The notes beneath the pieces were generated by a model. It saw only the letters and a program-made list of their open reading frames with translations. It had not been told where the DNA came from and ran no database searches. A program made the translations under genes and the position numbers. From JAIEPT01 sp038217425 (GTDB lineage: Bacteria; Planctomycetota; Planctomycetia; Gemmatales; Gemmataceae), in contig JBBQPM010000060.1 in assembly GCA_038217425.1 (NCBI GenBank), positions 1 to 34,001 on the forward strand: 34,001 nucleotides of DNA, read 5' to 3'. Of this stretch, positions 25,601 through 32,680 are shown piece by piece. Position 1 is the stretch's first letter. Each line of letters opens with the position of its first letter.

Positions 25601-27710
25601 CTCCTCTGGCCGTATTGGAAACGACCAACAAGGAAAGGTCGTAGGCCTCAGGCGGGGAGTAAGGGATCTGGATTCGAAAAAGGTGGTTGCTCAGATCGCC
25701 TTCGTTGACGCGGGTCAGATACCGATTCTTATCGATGCGCCAAACGCCATGCACCGCATCGCGGACCGGATCGATCAAGGCCAGCAAATCAACGGTCGGG
25801 TCCGGCGTCTTGGGAGGCGGGTCCTGTTTCGCAACGACCGGCGGATCGGCCTTGGGCGCGACCGGATCCACTTTGGGGGCGGCGACCGTCTCCGCCTTGG
25901 GCTTGAACCAAACTCGGACGCGAGCCGATTCGCCGCGTCCGTTGATGGAAAAGGTGCGCGTGCCGAACTCGAGTCCGGACGCGGGGTCGGTGACCTGCAA
26001 TTCGTAGTCACCGGCCGGCAGCTTCGACTTCAGGGCGGTGACCAGGAACTTTTTGCCGCTCGTGCGATGGTGGAGTTCGAGAACGCCCTTTTTCTGAATG
26101 GCGACCGCGACCTGGTCGTCCTGGGCCTCGACGATGAACTCGCCGTCTTCGGTTTCGACTCGGATGTAAAAGATCGCTGCCAGTGCGACCGCGACGGCTG
26201 CGAACATTGCGCCTACCAAGACGGCGGGCCATTTCTTGGAGCGCCGCTTCGCAACTTCGCGAATAGGCGGCGCAACGTTCGGCGCCGTCGCTTCCATCTG
26301 CCGCAGCTCTTCCGCCACAGCGAGCGCCGACGCCGGGCGGTCCTCCGGAGCTTTGGCGAGAAGCCGCAGCATGAGGTCGCACAGCGCGGGCGGAAGTTCG
26401 GGATTCAGGTCCCTCGGCGATTTGGGCGCCGCCGTCGCGATCGCCATCAATACGCTCAAGGTGTCGGTCCCGGAGAACGGCAGCTTCCCGGTCCCCAGCA
26501 CGTAGAGGACGCAGCCGAGGCTGAAGAGGTCGCAGCGCGAGTCGACCGCCTTGCCCTGAGCCTGTTCCGGCGCCATGTACGACGGCGTGCCCAGGATCGC
26601 TCCCGACTGCGTCAAGCCGGCCTGATCGCTCGTGGACCGGGCCAGCCCGAAGTCGAGAATCTTGACGCGAAAGTCGCATGCCCCCTGCTTGTCGATGTCG
26701 GAACCGGCCGGCCTCGTCTCCATCCAGATATTGGCCGGCTTGATATCGCGATGAATCAGTCCTTTGGCGTGCGCCGCTCCGAGCCCCTCCGCGATCTGCC
26801 GGCCGATTCGGATCACATCGACCAAGGGCAACTTCGCTTCTCGATTCAGACGAACGTTGAGCGGTTCCCCTTCGAGGAACTCCATGGCGAGGTACGGCGC
26901 CCCGCGGTCTTCGCCCACCTGATGGATTGTGACAATGTGATCGTGCTTGATGGACGCGACCGTGCGTGCCTCACGGAGAAACCGCTTCTTGGCGGAGGCG
27001 CTGGCGGCCAACGCAGGAAGCATCGCCTTCAAGGCCACCACGCGTTCGAGTTGCGGATCCTCGGCCTGGAACACCACCCCCATGCCCCCGCGCCCGAGCA
27101 CCTTGAGAATCCGGTAAGGCCCCAGCCGGCCAAGTTCGCCCGGCAACTCCGGAGGCGCCAGGAAATCCCAGTGCTCCGCGTCCGCATCACTGGACTCGAC
27201 CGCCCTGGCGGACACGCCCGAGGCTGGGGCTTGACTTCCCGTCCTTGTCAACACCCTCGAAACGGTAACCTCCGCGGCCGGCGTCTCGCGCGGCGGCCGC
27301 GTCTGCTCGTCCATCGAACTCGGCGGAATGGTGGCGACCTCCGCACAGGACGCCGTGAGGACGTGCCCGCACGCCGGGCACTTGACCTTCTTGCCCACCA
27401 GTTCGGATTTGACTTTCAGGCCTTTGCCGCACCCTGTGCATGAAATCGTCAATTTGCTCGTCGCCTGGAGCCGTGTCAGGCGGTCGACCAATTGAGACAG
27501 GACTGCTTCGTCGGGGCCCTCTTCAGGGAGCTCGGCCCGGCGCAGGTTTTCGATCAGTCCGTCAGTTGGGACGACCTTGTAAGCCTGTCCCTGGCATGAA
27601 ACGCACGTTTCGAGGTGTTCCAGAAGCGTATCGAGCGGCGTCCTGGAGGGTTCGCCGAGCCCCAGGCGCATCCATTCTTCCTGCTGCGGGCAAGTTTGTA
27701 GCTCGGGCAT
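22605..27710 (-). CDS. Giant Ser/Thr protein kinase with TM, LRR and WD40 propeller
   Basis: A 1701-residue protein. ATG 27710 (MPELQTCPQQEEW) has AGAGG just upstream and matches the usual start of planctomycete kinases; the frame further upstream is shadow. Domains: an N-terminal zinc-finger-like HLETCVSC; a zinc ribbon with CTGC and CPAC (about 97-130); an apparently active kinase domain (about 195-465) with GRGGMGVVF, ALKAML, HRDIKPAN and DFGLA; a membrane span at about 492-515 (VLVGAMFAAVAVALAAIFYI); a PEGA-like and beta-rich region; six or so leucine-rich repeats (about 900-1060, LTDLTHLSLDRTRITDGGLQ type); and a C-terminal WD40 propeller (about 1120-1695) with many FSPDGK and WD..TG motifs. 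The kinase should be cytoplasmic and the propeller outside. It is 10 bases from the HEAT gene and 97 bases after the ECF sigma gene. Only this kinase in the window keeps all catalytic residues. Confidence 0.9.
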   Translation of the reverse strand: MPELQTCPQQEEWMRLGLGEPSRTPLDTLLEHLETCVSCQGQAYKVVPTDGLIENLRRAELPEEGPDEAVLSQLVDRLTRLQATSKLTISCTGCGKGLKVKSELVGKKVKCPACGHVLTASCAEVATIPPSSMDEQTRPPRETPAAEVTVSRVLTRTGSQAPASGVSARAVESSDADAEHWDFLAPPELPGELGRLGPYRILKVLGRGGMGVVFQAEDPQLERVVALKAMLPALAASASAKKRFLREARTVASIKHDHIVTIHQVGEDRGAPYLAMEFLEGEPLNVRLNREAKLPLVDVIRIGRQIAEGLGAAHAKGLIHRDIKPANIWMETRPAGSDIDKQGACDFRVKILDFGLARSTSDQAGLTQSGAILGTPSYMAPEQAQGKAVDSRCDLFSLGCVLYVLGTGKLPFSGTDTLSVLMAIATAAPKSPRDLNPELPPALCDLMLRLLAKAPEDRPASALAVAEELRQMEATAPNVAPPIREVAKRRSKKWPAVLVGAMFAAVAVALAAIFYIRVETEDGEFIVEAQDDQVAVAIQKKGVLELHHRTSGKKFLVTALKSKLPAGDYELQVTDPASGLEFGTRTFSINGRGESARVRVWFKPKAETVAAPKVDPVAPKADPPVVAKQDPPPKTPDPTVDLLALIDPVRDAVHGVWRIDKNRYLTRVNEGDLSNHLFRIQIPYSPPEAYDLSLLVVSNTARGEQVHAFCIGLCGDGKPFQVILDYEGTAGLNEIHGKGPRENDTFLKLPDFPVGEPVRILVRVRKASVQVEVNQKKIIDRAGFSGFALQDVWMVPEPLALSLGYYSSFSQYEIREMTLTPVSGVGKLLYGKEWEEDPERKAIHSILAKEGAVIIEAGKQRLTLSPGSPVPHRISKLVGAIFGPTRIKDLEKFRDLPNLSFLKYPKAIDADVKLLSPQLKQLHLSGSALTDGAMPDLARLTDLTHLSLDRTRITDGGLQSLAGLEHLRELKLSHTQIKGSGLKHLAGLPALTGLELAGIKLEAAAFAHLGVIASLQELNLENTPTTDADLDQLAGLSGLVELNLRKTRVSSERLQKLREDRPGLKLFVDEVPMKGDNVLATFRREDISLEELALAGQGDPKRVPPEVVGILGDSRMMHLSPPMGVVFSPDGSWLGTVCGANIFRVWDAKTGKLLRTLPGRWAHYNNFDVCAKKKLLALSDGQGLTLYDTNSWKVVQRLPAGPSQHWIRFSPDGALAVVLEGNSKDVQIWDVATGQLRNTVVQNCAAWCAIFHPNGKYVATGEDKRVRVWDIQTGAIVADLNDHPHEGHFLSFDPQGKYLAVAGVGSHSVIVWDTSTWKLCTTIKKFNGVRIVEFLSDGRLATVGAGDPVRFWDPATGRELAKVRRQPRQPSGYDPQGPALFTTGSGRFSADGAQLATFERNSLALWDVATGNQILPLSGSTGESPSIALHPEGRRVAVATYDGVVIWDLAERKIVHKLLEVVWDPGKIQYSPNGKYLAVAGVWHRMGLWDADTGKAIAIRDGVHCWDVAFSPDSKSLAVAWEGPQAIQIIETATGRTVKTFELPPVGALAYSPDGKRLAVRTYPDELLRVIHPLTGVPLWSAKLSSPVRNLWFSSDGLEIIGAHRNEVLTTVWDAATGAVVRKFNRQTWAVRPGTNEAYGWFNLFGIFDLSTGIVRGNQVPEPNYPGGRPVAAAMSKDGIHVVIAAPNNTVHIYRFDRPHN

Positions 27711-27807
27711 GAAACCTCTTCCTCCGATAGCGACCGCGGCCTGGCAGGATGTCTGCCGATGAAGAGTACGAGCGCGGAGGCCGAATCCTTCGTCGAATTT
27801 CTTGCGA

Positions 27808-28374
27808 TTAGGTGAGGAAGCCGTCGAGTTCCTGGCGCAGCCGAGCGAGAACGCGGAACTTTGCGCCATAGACGGCCGTGAGAGAGAGGTCGAGTTCCGC
27901 GGCCACTTCCGCCGCCGCTCGCCCGCGGACCCCGTGTTCCCAGAATGCCTTCCAGGTAAGCGGCTGAAAGTCGGTCTGCATGATATGCAAGGCGCGATTG
28001 ACGAGATGCTGACGGTATTCCTGTTCGTCGAGGAGTTTGGCGAAATCGGGCGCGGGCAAGTCATTCAAGTAAACGTCGTTGCCAGGAATCGGACGATTGG
28101 CCAACCGCCGATTCCGGTCGCGCCAATGGTTGAGCGTAACGGTACGCAGCCAGCTTCGAAAGCTCTTGGAGCGGTCGTACGTGAACTCGGGTAGCTTTTG
28201 CACCAGCGTGGCGAAGACTTCTTGCGTCAGGTCCGCAGCGTCTTCCTGCCGAAGGCCGCAACGACGGCTCCAAAAGAACAAGAGCGGCGTATAAAGCCTC
28301 ACGAAGCGTGCCCACGCTTCCTGATCTCCAGTTCGACGCAGACGTTCCAGCAGGGTTATTGGCGTACTTTCCAC
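27808..28374 (-). CDS. ECF-type RNA polymerase sigma factor
   Basis: A 188-residue protein if the GTG at 28374 is the start, giving MESTPITLLERLRRTGDQEA, the family's common N-terminus. The frame stays open to a TTG at 28434, which I consider less likely. Region 2 is clear: WARFVRLYTPLLFFWSRR, DAADLTQEVFATLVQKLPEF, FRSWLRTVTLNHWRD. Region 4 follows at FWEHGVRGRAAAEVAAELDLSLTAVYGAKFRVLARLR, a helix-turn-helix for -35 recognition. Planctomycetes often pair such sigma factors with large kinases carrying an N-terminal zinc finger; here the kinase follows after 97 bases. The kinase or its zinc finger may control sigma activity, and the sigma factor may drive its own operon. Neither is shown by the sequence. 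Confidence 0.87.
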   Translation of the reverse strand: MESTPITLLERLRRTGDQEAWARFVRLYTPLLFFWSRRCGLRQEDAADLTQEVFATLVQKLPEFTYDRSKSFRSWLRTVTLNHWRDRNRRLANRPIPGNDVYLNDLPAPDFAKLLDEQEYRQHLVNRALHIMQTDFQPLTWKAFWEHGVRGRAAAEVAAELDLSLTAVYGAKFRVLARLRQELDGFLT

Positions 28375-28512
28375 GCGGTCCAGGATACCACGACATTTCG
28401 GAAATGCAATGAACTTCGAGAACAGGCGTGCCAATGGATTCCGGCGTCTCGGTCATCATCTTGATCGCTTGGCTGGAACAGGCGCAAAAATCGCGCGGTC
28501 GGCACCGCCCGG

Positions 28513-28715
28513 CGTTGGCCGCGGGGCGCGACGGCATCATGATTCCGATGCGTTCAGGGGACTACGAGGAAGCGAGCACGGCTACGGTAAGCGTGTACGA
28601 TCGCACGCGTCGGCGTTTGGGTACGGTCTATTTGGGCCAGATGCCGGAAACGAAGCAAGCGACCTTGAGTCGTCTGTTGACCCAACTACTAAAAGCGAAG
28701 CTGGAGGCCTGGCAC
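28513..28715 (+). pseudogene. Transposase fragment, ISKra4-like
   Basis: The plus strand encodes ALAAGRDGIMIPMRSGDYEE, then ASTATVSVYDRTRRRLGTVY and LGQMPETKQATLSRLLTQLL. The DG.M.P.R pattern, followed by a (G/A)T.S.YD strand and YLGRMPE-K-TL, is typical of the central region of ISKra4-type transposases. Both sides of the family protein are missing: nothing before about 28500 or after about 28715 continues it. It is a dead fragment that marks an old insertion between the sigma gene and the antiporter. Confidence 0.6.
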
Positions 28716-28936
28716 GGCCCGATAGCCTCCTGGATCGCGCTCAACTCCCTGTCCTCTCCAGCAGCGCCCCGAGCGCCGCGCGGAAATCGCCCGTGCTGGC
28801 GGGGGCGAAGAAAACCATAAGATGCCTGAATGAGGCTCGACGACGAACCTATAGGCGGCGGCGCGGAAGTGGATCGCCCTGGCTTATGGCGTTCCCCTGC
28901 AATCGGTACAGACCTCCGGAGTCCGACAGGAGTGCG

Positions 28937-30268
28937 ATGACGTTCGCAATTTGGTGCCTGATTATCGGCGGCGTTCTTGTGGTCATGGCCCTCACAGGGA
29001 GCGTCCTCAAGCGGCTCCCCCTGTCGGCTGCCATGCTCTACATGGGCGTCGGTTACGCCCTCAGCCCGGCCGGGGCCGGCTTGTTCTCGATGGACCCAAT
29101 AGCAAACGTGACCCTGCTTGAGCACCTGACCGAGGTGGCGGTCATCGTCTCACTATTCACGGCCGGGCTGAAGCTCCGTGTGCCGTTAATGGACCAACTG
29201 TGGCGGCTCCCGGTCATGCTGGCCACGACATCGATGGCGGTGGGCGTCGGGCTGGTGGCGGCCTTCGGAGTGTTCGCTCTGGGTCTGCCGATCGGGGCGG
29301 CGGTACTACTCGGAGCGGTCCTGGCCCCGACCGACCCGGTGCTGGCGGCCGACGTGCAGGTCAAGCAGGTCGGGGACCGGGACAAGCTGCGGTTCTCCCT
29401 GACCGCCGAGGCCGGGCTGAACGACGGGACGGCGTTCCCGTTCGTCATGCTCGGACTGGGGCTGCTCGGCCTGCACGACCTTGGCGGGTACTGGTGGCAA
29501 TGGTGGGCGATCGACGTGGCCTGGGCGGTGGCCGCCGGGCTGGGAATCGGATTCGGCCTCGGCACCCTGGTGGCCCGGGTCGTGCTGCACCTGCGGAAGA
29601 CCCACCGGGAGGCGGTTGGGCTGGACAACTTCCTGGCCTTGGGGCTGATCGCCCTGGCCTACGGGGCGGCCGTCCTGCTGGGAGCGTGGGGGTTTCTGGC
29701 CGCATTCGCCGCCGGGTTGGGGCTGCGGCATGAGGAGATGCGCCACACCGGGGACCGCCCCGTCGGGAAGGCAACGGAAAGTTCAGGGGAAGAAGACGCT
29801 GTCCACCCGGAGAAGGCCCCGGCGGTCATGGTCGAAGCCGTCCTGGGGTTCAACGAGCAGGTGGAGAAGGTGCTGGAGGTGGCCGCCGTCATGGTCCTCG
29901 GGGCGCTGTTGGCGGCGACTCGCCCGACGTGGGCGGCGCTCGGGCTGGGAGCCGCACTGTTCCTGATTATCCGCCCGATCTCGGTATTCGCTGGGCTGGC
30001 GTTGGTGCGGGGCTCGGCAGTACGGCGGTGGCTGACCGGCTGGTTCGGCGTCCGCGGCGTTGGATCGCTATACTACCTGGCTCACGCCACCGGCCGCGGA
30101 CTGCCGGACGACGTGGCCAGGACGCTGGCCGAGTTGGTCATTTGGACCGTCGCACTGTCGGTCGTCGTCCACGGGGTGTCGGTCACGCCGGTGATGGACT
30201 GGTACGCCGGGTGGGCCGAGCGCCGGCACAAGCGTCACGATGTCCCCTCTGACGCCTCACCCTCGTGA
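28937..30268 (+). CDS. Cation/proton antiporter, CPA1 (NhaP-like) family
   Basis: A 443-residue protein. ATG 28937 is preceded by AGGAG and gives MTFAIWCLIIGGVLVVMALT, the first of about twelve hydrophobic helices; the frame is open back to 28409, but that part contains the transposase relic. Family motifs: LAPTDPVLAADV (about 131-142) and AEAGLNDGTAFPF (about 157-169), whose Asn-Asp pair is the ion-binding signature of CPA1 exchangers. Predicted role: Na+ or K+/H+ exchange across the inner membrane, for pH or salt homeostasis. It is shorter than NhaP proteins with cytoplasmic tails. The base composition is visibly richer in G+C than the neighbours, and the gene stands between a transposase relic and a broken surface-protein gene, so acquisition by transfer is plausible. 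Confidence 0.85.
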   Translation: MTFAIWCLIIGGVLVVMALTGSVLKRLPLSAAMLYMGVGYALSPAGAGLFSMDPIANVTLLEHLTEVAVIVSLFTAGLKLRVPLMDQLWRLPVMLATTSMAVGVGLVAAFGVFALGLPIGAAVLLGAVLAPTDPVLAADVQVKQVGDRDKLRFSLTAEAGLNDGTAFPFVMLGLGLLGLHDLGGYWWQWWAIDVAWAVAAGLGIGFGLGTLVARVVLHLRKTHREAVGLDNFLALGLIALAYGAAVLLGAWGFLAAFAAGLGLRHEEMRHTGDRPVGKATESSGEEDAVHPEKAPAVMVEAVLGFNEQVEKVLEVAAVMVLGALLAATRPTWAALGLGAALFLIIRPISVFAGLALVRGSAVRRWLTGWFGVRGVGSLYYLAHATGRGLPDDVARTLAELVIWTVALSVVVHGVSVTPVMDWYAGWAERRHKRHDVPSDASPS

Positions 30269-30904
30269 GAAAGAATGAGTGGCCGACCCGATAATTACGG
30301 AAGCGCCAGAGTTATTAAGGAACAGATCGCCGGCAACCGTCACGCCGTCCAGGCGGCTCGGATTTTGCCCTGCCGCGAACGTGTCCTGGCCCAGGGCGAA
30401 GGAGATTCCCTGGCCGCCGGTCCCCGAAATGACCCTGGCGTTTTTCAGCGTGGCGCTGCTCATGTTAAACGTATTGTTTTACCTGCACGGTTTGGGCGAC
30501 GCTTAGGATCCCGCCCGTCATACTGAAGGCGTTGTTGGACGTCAAACTGCGGATTTGATTCGTACCGCTGCGGTAGGTTATGGCGGGCGTGTCGGCGACG
30601 TTGATCAAGACGTCGTCGCCAATACCGGGAACCTGGCCCGAATCCCAGTTGCTGGCATTATCCCAGAAGCCGTCGGACGGGTTGATCCAACGGAGCTGTA
30701 TTGCGAGATGGTCAGATTGCTGGAGGCGTCTGCGGCGCCCAGGGCGTTGCCAGCTCGGTCCTTGATGCCGGCGGCGCGGACGGTGAACTGATAGCTTCCC
30801 AAAGCCAGGGCGGGGAAGGTCAATTGCACCGAGGCATTGTTGCGGCGGAATTGAATGTTGGTCGGGCTAACCGGGCCGTTGGCGCCGCCGAGCTGCTTGA
30901 TACG
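30269..30904 (-). pseudogene. Surface-protein (Ig-like / autotransporter-type repeat) fragment with frameshifts
   Basis: Minus-strand reading from 30904 gives RIKQLGGANGPVSPTNIQFR, LTFPALALGSYQFTVRAAGI and KDRAGNALGAADASSNLTIS, an Ig-like domain of large planctomycete surface proteins. After a frame change near 30700 it continues as DGFWDNASNWDSGQVPGIGD and ITYRSGTNQIRSLTSNNAFS, the NW..G..PG..D pattern that precedes their repeat domains. A second frame change lies at the T4/A4 run at 30477-30480; removing one base restores VNNTFNMSSATLKNARVISG. The left end stops at the antiporter gene and the right end at about 30904 without start or stop. A dead internal fragment of a much longer gene; single-base sequencing errors could mimic the frameshifts. 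Confidence 0.62.
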
Positions 30905-30942
30905 GGCATGATCCTAACATCACTTGAGACGCCCATCCACCG

Positions 30943-31455
30943 CTAAATTGTGCCAGGTCGCTTTTTGCTAATTTCCCTTGGACGCGAAGAAATGCTTGCG
31001 ACATGCGGCCAGCGGAAGTTGTCGTTACGGTAAGGCATCGCACCGAATTCTGGGTTGCCGGCAAATCCTGCCGAGGCGCAACCGAGGGGCCGATTGCGTT
31101 TGATCTTCTTGTGGCGTTTGTCTTCCGTCAGCGTGGAATCGCTCGCCATTGCCGTTTGCACGGCCTCCAGGCACAGCGAATCGAACTCTCTGACCAGAGC
31201 ATTACCGTACGCCCGCACTAGAGACAAGCTCCGCCCCGGTGATGTCCGTGGATTCGGAGTTCGGGACAATTTGCCGTCGTTGGCGCGGAGCTGGCACAAG
31301 AGACGTTCGTACTCTTGCTTGCTTTGTTCGCTGCCGTAGGCACCGGGCAGGATGATTTCAGAGCGTGAGCCGTCGGCCCGATAAATCGAGACGGCGGCGC
31401 GGCCTGTTTGCTTGTGCTTGCGATACGCGGGAACGGTTTTGCGGGGACGTGCCAT
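30943..31455 (-). pseudogene. N-terminal fragment of a site-specific integrase
   Basis: ATG 31455 with GGAGG nine bases upstream gives MARPRKTVPAYRKHKQTGRA, then GAYGSEQSKQEYERLLCQLR. This matches the usual start of planctomycete phage-type integrases (K..PxYR.HK.SG.A, then LG.YGS..S..EY). After about residue 60 the family pattern is lost, and no core-binding or catalytic domain follows, although the frame stays open to 30943. It is therefore a truncated relic that may still be translated. The 3' half of a tRNA lies about 120 bases upstream, as expected for an attachment site near the integrase gene. Confidence 0.55.
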
Positions 31456-31575
31456 CGGTGCGGTTCCTCCATGCAAACGTTCTGCAAAACGTTTTGCAGA
31501 ATGAGAGGGTTTCAACCGCACTTGCGAACGCCGCAAGGTGAACGTAACTTGTTTCGGTTTCAAGTCTTACAAAAC

Positions 31576-31620
31576 TGGGCGTTGAGGGTTTCGAACCCCC
31601 GACCCTCTGGGTGTAAATCG
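31576..31620 (-). other. 3' half of a tRNA gene, probable attachment-site remnant
   Basis: On the minus strand the bases read like the variable loop, T-arm and acceptor 3' strand of a tRNA. GGGGG, loop TTCGAAA and CCCTC form the T-arm at 31584-31600, with one G-T pair, and AACGCCC(A) at 31576-31583 would be the acceptor strand. The partner GGGCGTT of a full tRNA is not found within 100 bases upstream, and no D-arm or paired anticodon stem is seen. No CCA is encoded. Integrative elements typically duplicate just this part of a tRNA at their ends. Confidence 0.5.
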
Positions 31621-31810
31621 GCTCGTCCTGTAGTGGATTTCTTCGGAAATCCTTTCCCTTTCGGTCTTTCCGTTTTCCATTGTACGCATGGAGTGCTGCT
31701 TTTTCCATGCTTTCCGACCCTTTCTGCTACAAATTTGCTACAGGTTCGACCCCCTGGGATTGACTAAAGGGACCGCGGTGATTCTTGAATTTTGCAGCAG
31801 TTTGCAGCAA

Positions 31811-32680
31811 TCAGGGGCGCGGAAAGATTTCCGCGAGCAGTTCGAGGAACGGATCGAGCTGGAACTCGGCCCGGTAAAGCGGATGTTCCCTGAGTCGAAG
31901 AACGCCCATTGCGGTAGCGCCGGAAAAATCAGCACTCACGATCTCGCGGGCTCGTTGGACGGGTTTTTCGTTTCCGAGTTCTGTCCCCAGGCGAAGTGTT
32001 TCGCGGTATTCGGGTTCGGTGAGCAGGCCGATGATCGTGTAGAGGTCCAGCGCGTGATGTCGTCCTTCGTCCTTTCGAACATCGTCTTTTCGGTCCGAGA
32101 ACGCGTGAAGCTTCATCAACAAATACGGGAAGGGGTGGGCCAGGAAAAGCTTGCCTTCGAATGGATCCCCGGAACTTCGCCGGGCCTTGAACTGAATGTC
32201 CAGCGGTGATTGCTCGATGCGGATCGCCTCGTCTACCTCGTAGGCGTGAAAACGAATGTCCTTTCCCTTGGGCCTCACGCGAGGCTTGCTGATTTTGAGT
32301 TTCTTGCGGACAGCCGTGGTTGGACCAACGAGCACGTCGAGCTTTACGGCTTGAACGACGCCACCGATGGTGACGGGTTTGGTCCATTGGAGATATTTTG
32401 CCTCCTGCACCGGGCTATAGCCGAGTCGATCAAGGGCCTCGGTGATTTGCTGAACCTGGTGCGGATCGGCCACGACTTCAGCCCGGAGAAAGAGATCGAT
32501 GTCGTTCGTGGCCCGAGACACCGGAAGTTCCTGAAACAAGGTTTGCAAGCGCTGCTCCTGCGAATGGAGCTTCTTCAGGAAGAGCCCGAAGCCTCCTGCA
32601 ACCGTGATGGAGATACCGGTGGGAGCGAGTTCGTTGAGGAGATCAGCGAGACTTGCGCTTAGCGGATCGAATGGGGACAT
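31811..32680 (-). CDS. AbiEii-type nucleotidyltransferase toxin (type IV toxin-antitoxin)
   Basis: A 289-residue protein starting at ATG 32680, inside the last codons of the upstream gene (38-base overlap, a sign of translational coupling). The nucleotidyltransferase signature is complete at the N-terminus: VAGGFGLFLKK (about 27-37), then SRATNDIDLFL (about 56-65) with the Asp-x-Asp metal pair D60/D62, and KLDVLVG further on as likely third acidic residue. The remainder (PFPYLLMKLHAF and RHHALDLYTIIGLL) is the usual helical part of AbiEii/AbiGii-like proteins. Family knowledge: such enzymes block growth, in characterised relatives by adding nucleotides to tRNA or another target, often during phage infection. 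The target here is unknown. The upstream partner looks like an AbiEi-type regulator. Confidence 0.78.
   Translation of the reverse strand: MSPFDPLSASLADLLNELAPTGISITVAGGFGLFLKKLHSQEQRLQTLFQELPVSRATNDIDLFLRAEVVADPHQVQQITEALDRLGYSPVQEAKYLQWTKPVTIGGVVQAVKLDVLVGPTTAVRKKLKISKPRVRPKGKDIRFHAYEVDEAIRIEQSPLDIQFKARRSSGDPFEGKLFLAHPFPYLLMKLHAFSDRKDDVRKDEGRHHALDLYTIIGLLTEPEYRETLRLGTELGNEKPVQRAREIVSADFSGATAMGVLRLREHPLYRAEFQLDPFLELLAEIFPRP

Noticed and set aside
24876..27443. Open frame of 855 codons on the plus strand, opposite the giant kinase gene
   Set aside because: It is antisense to a gene with clear kinase and LRR motifs; the product is Arg/Gly/Asp-rich with no recognisable domain, as expected for a shadow frame in G+C-rich DNA.
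28374..28434. TTG start at 28434 for the sigma factor
   Set aside because: The added 20 residues have no family similarity; the GTG at 28374 gives the usual N-terminus.
31576..31680. A complete tRNA gene on the minus strand
   Set aside because: Only the T-arm and acceptor 3' strand fit; the 5' acceptor strand, D-arm and anticodon stem are missing.
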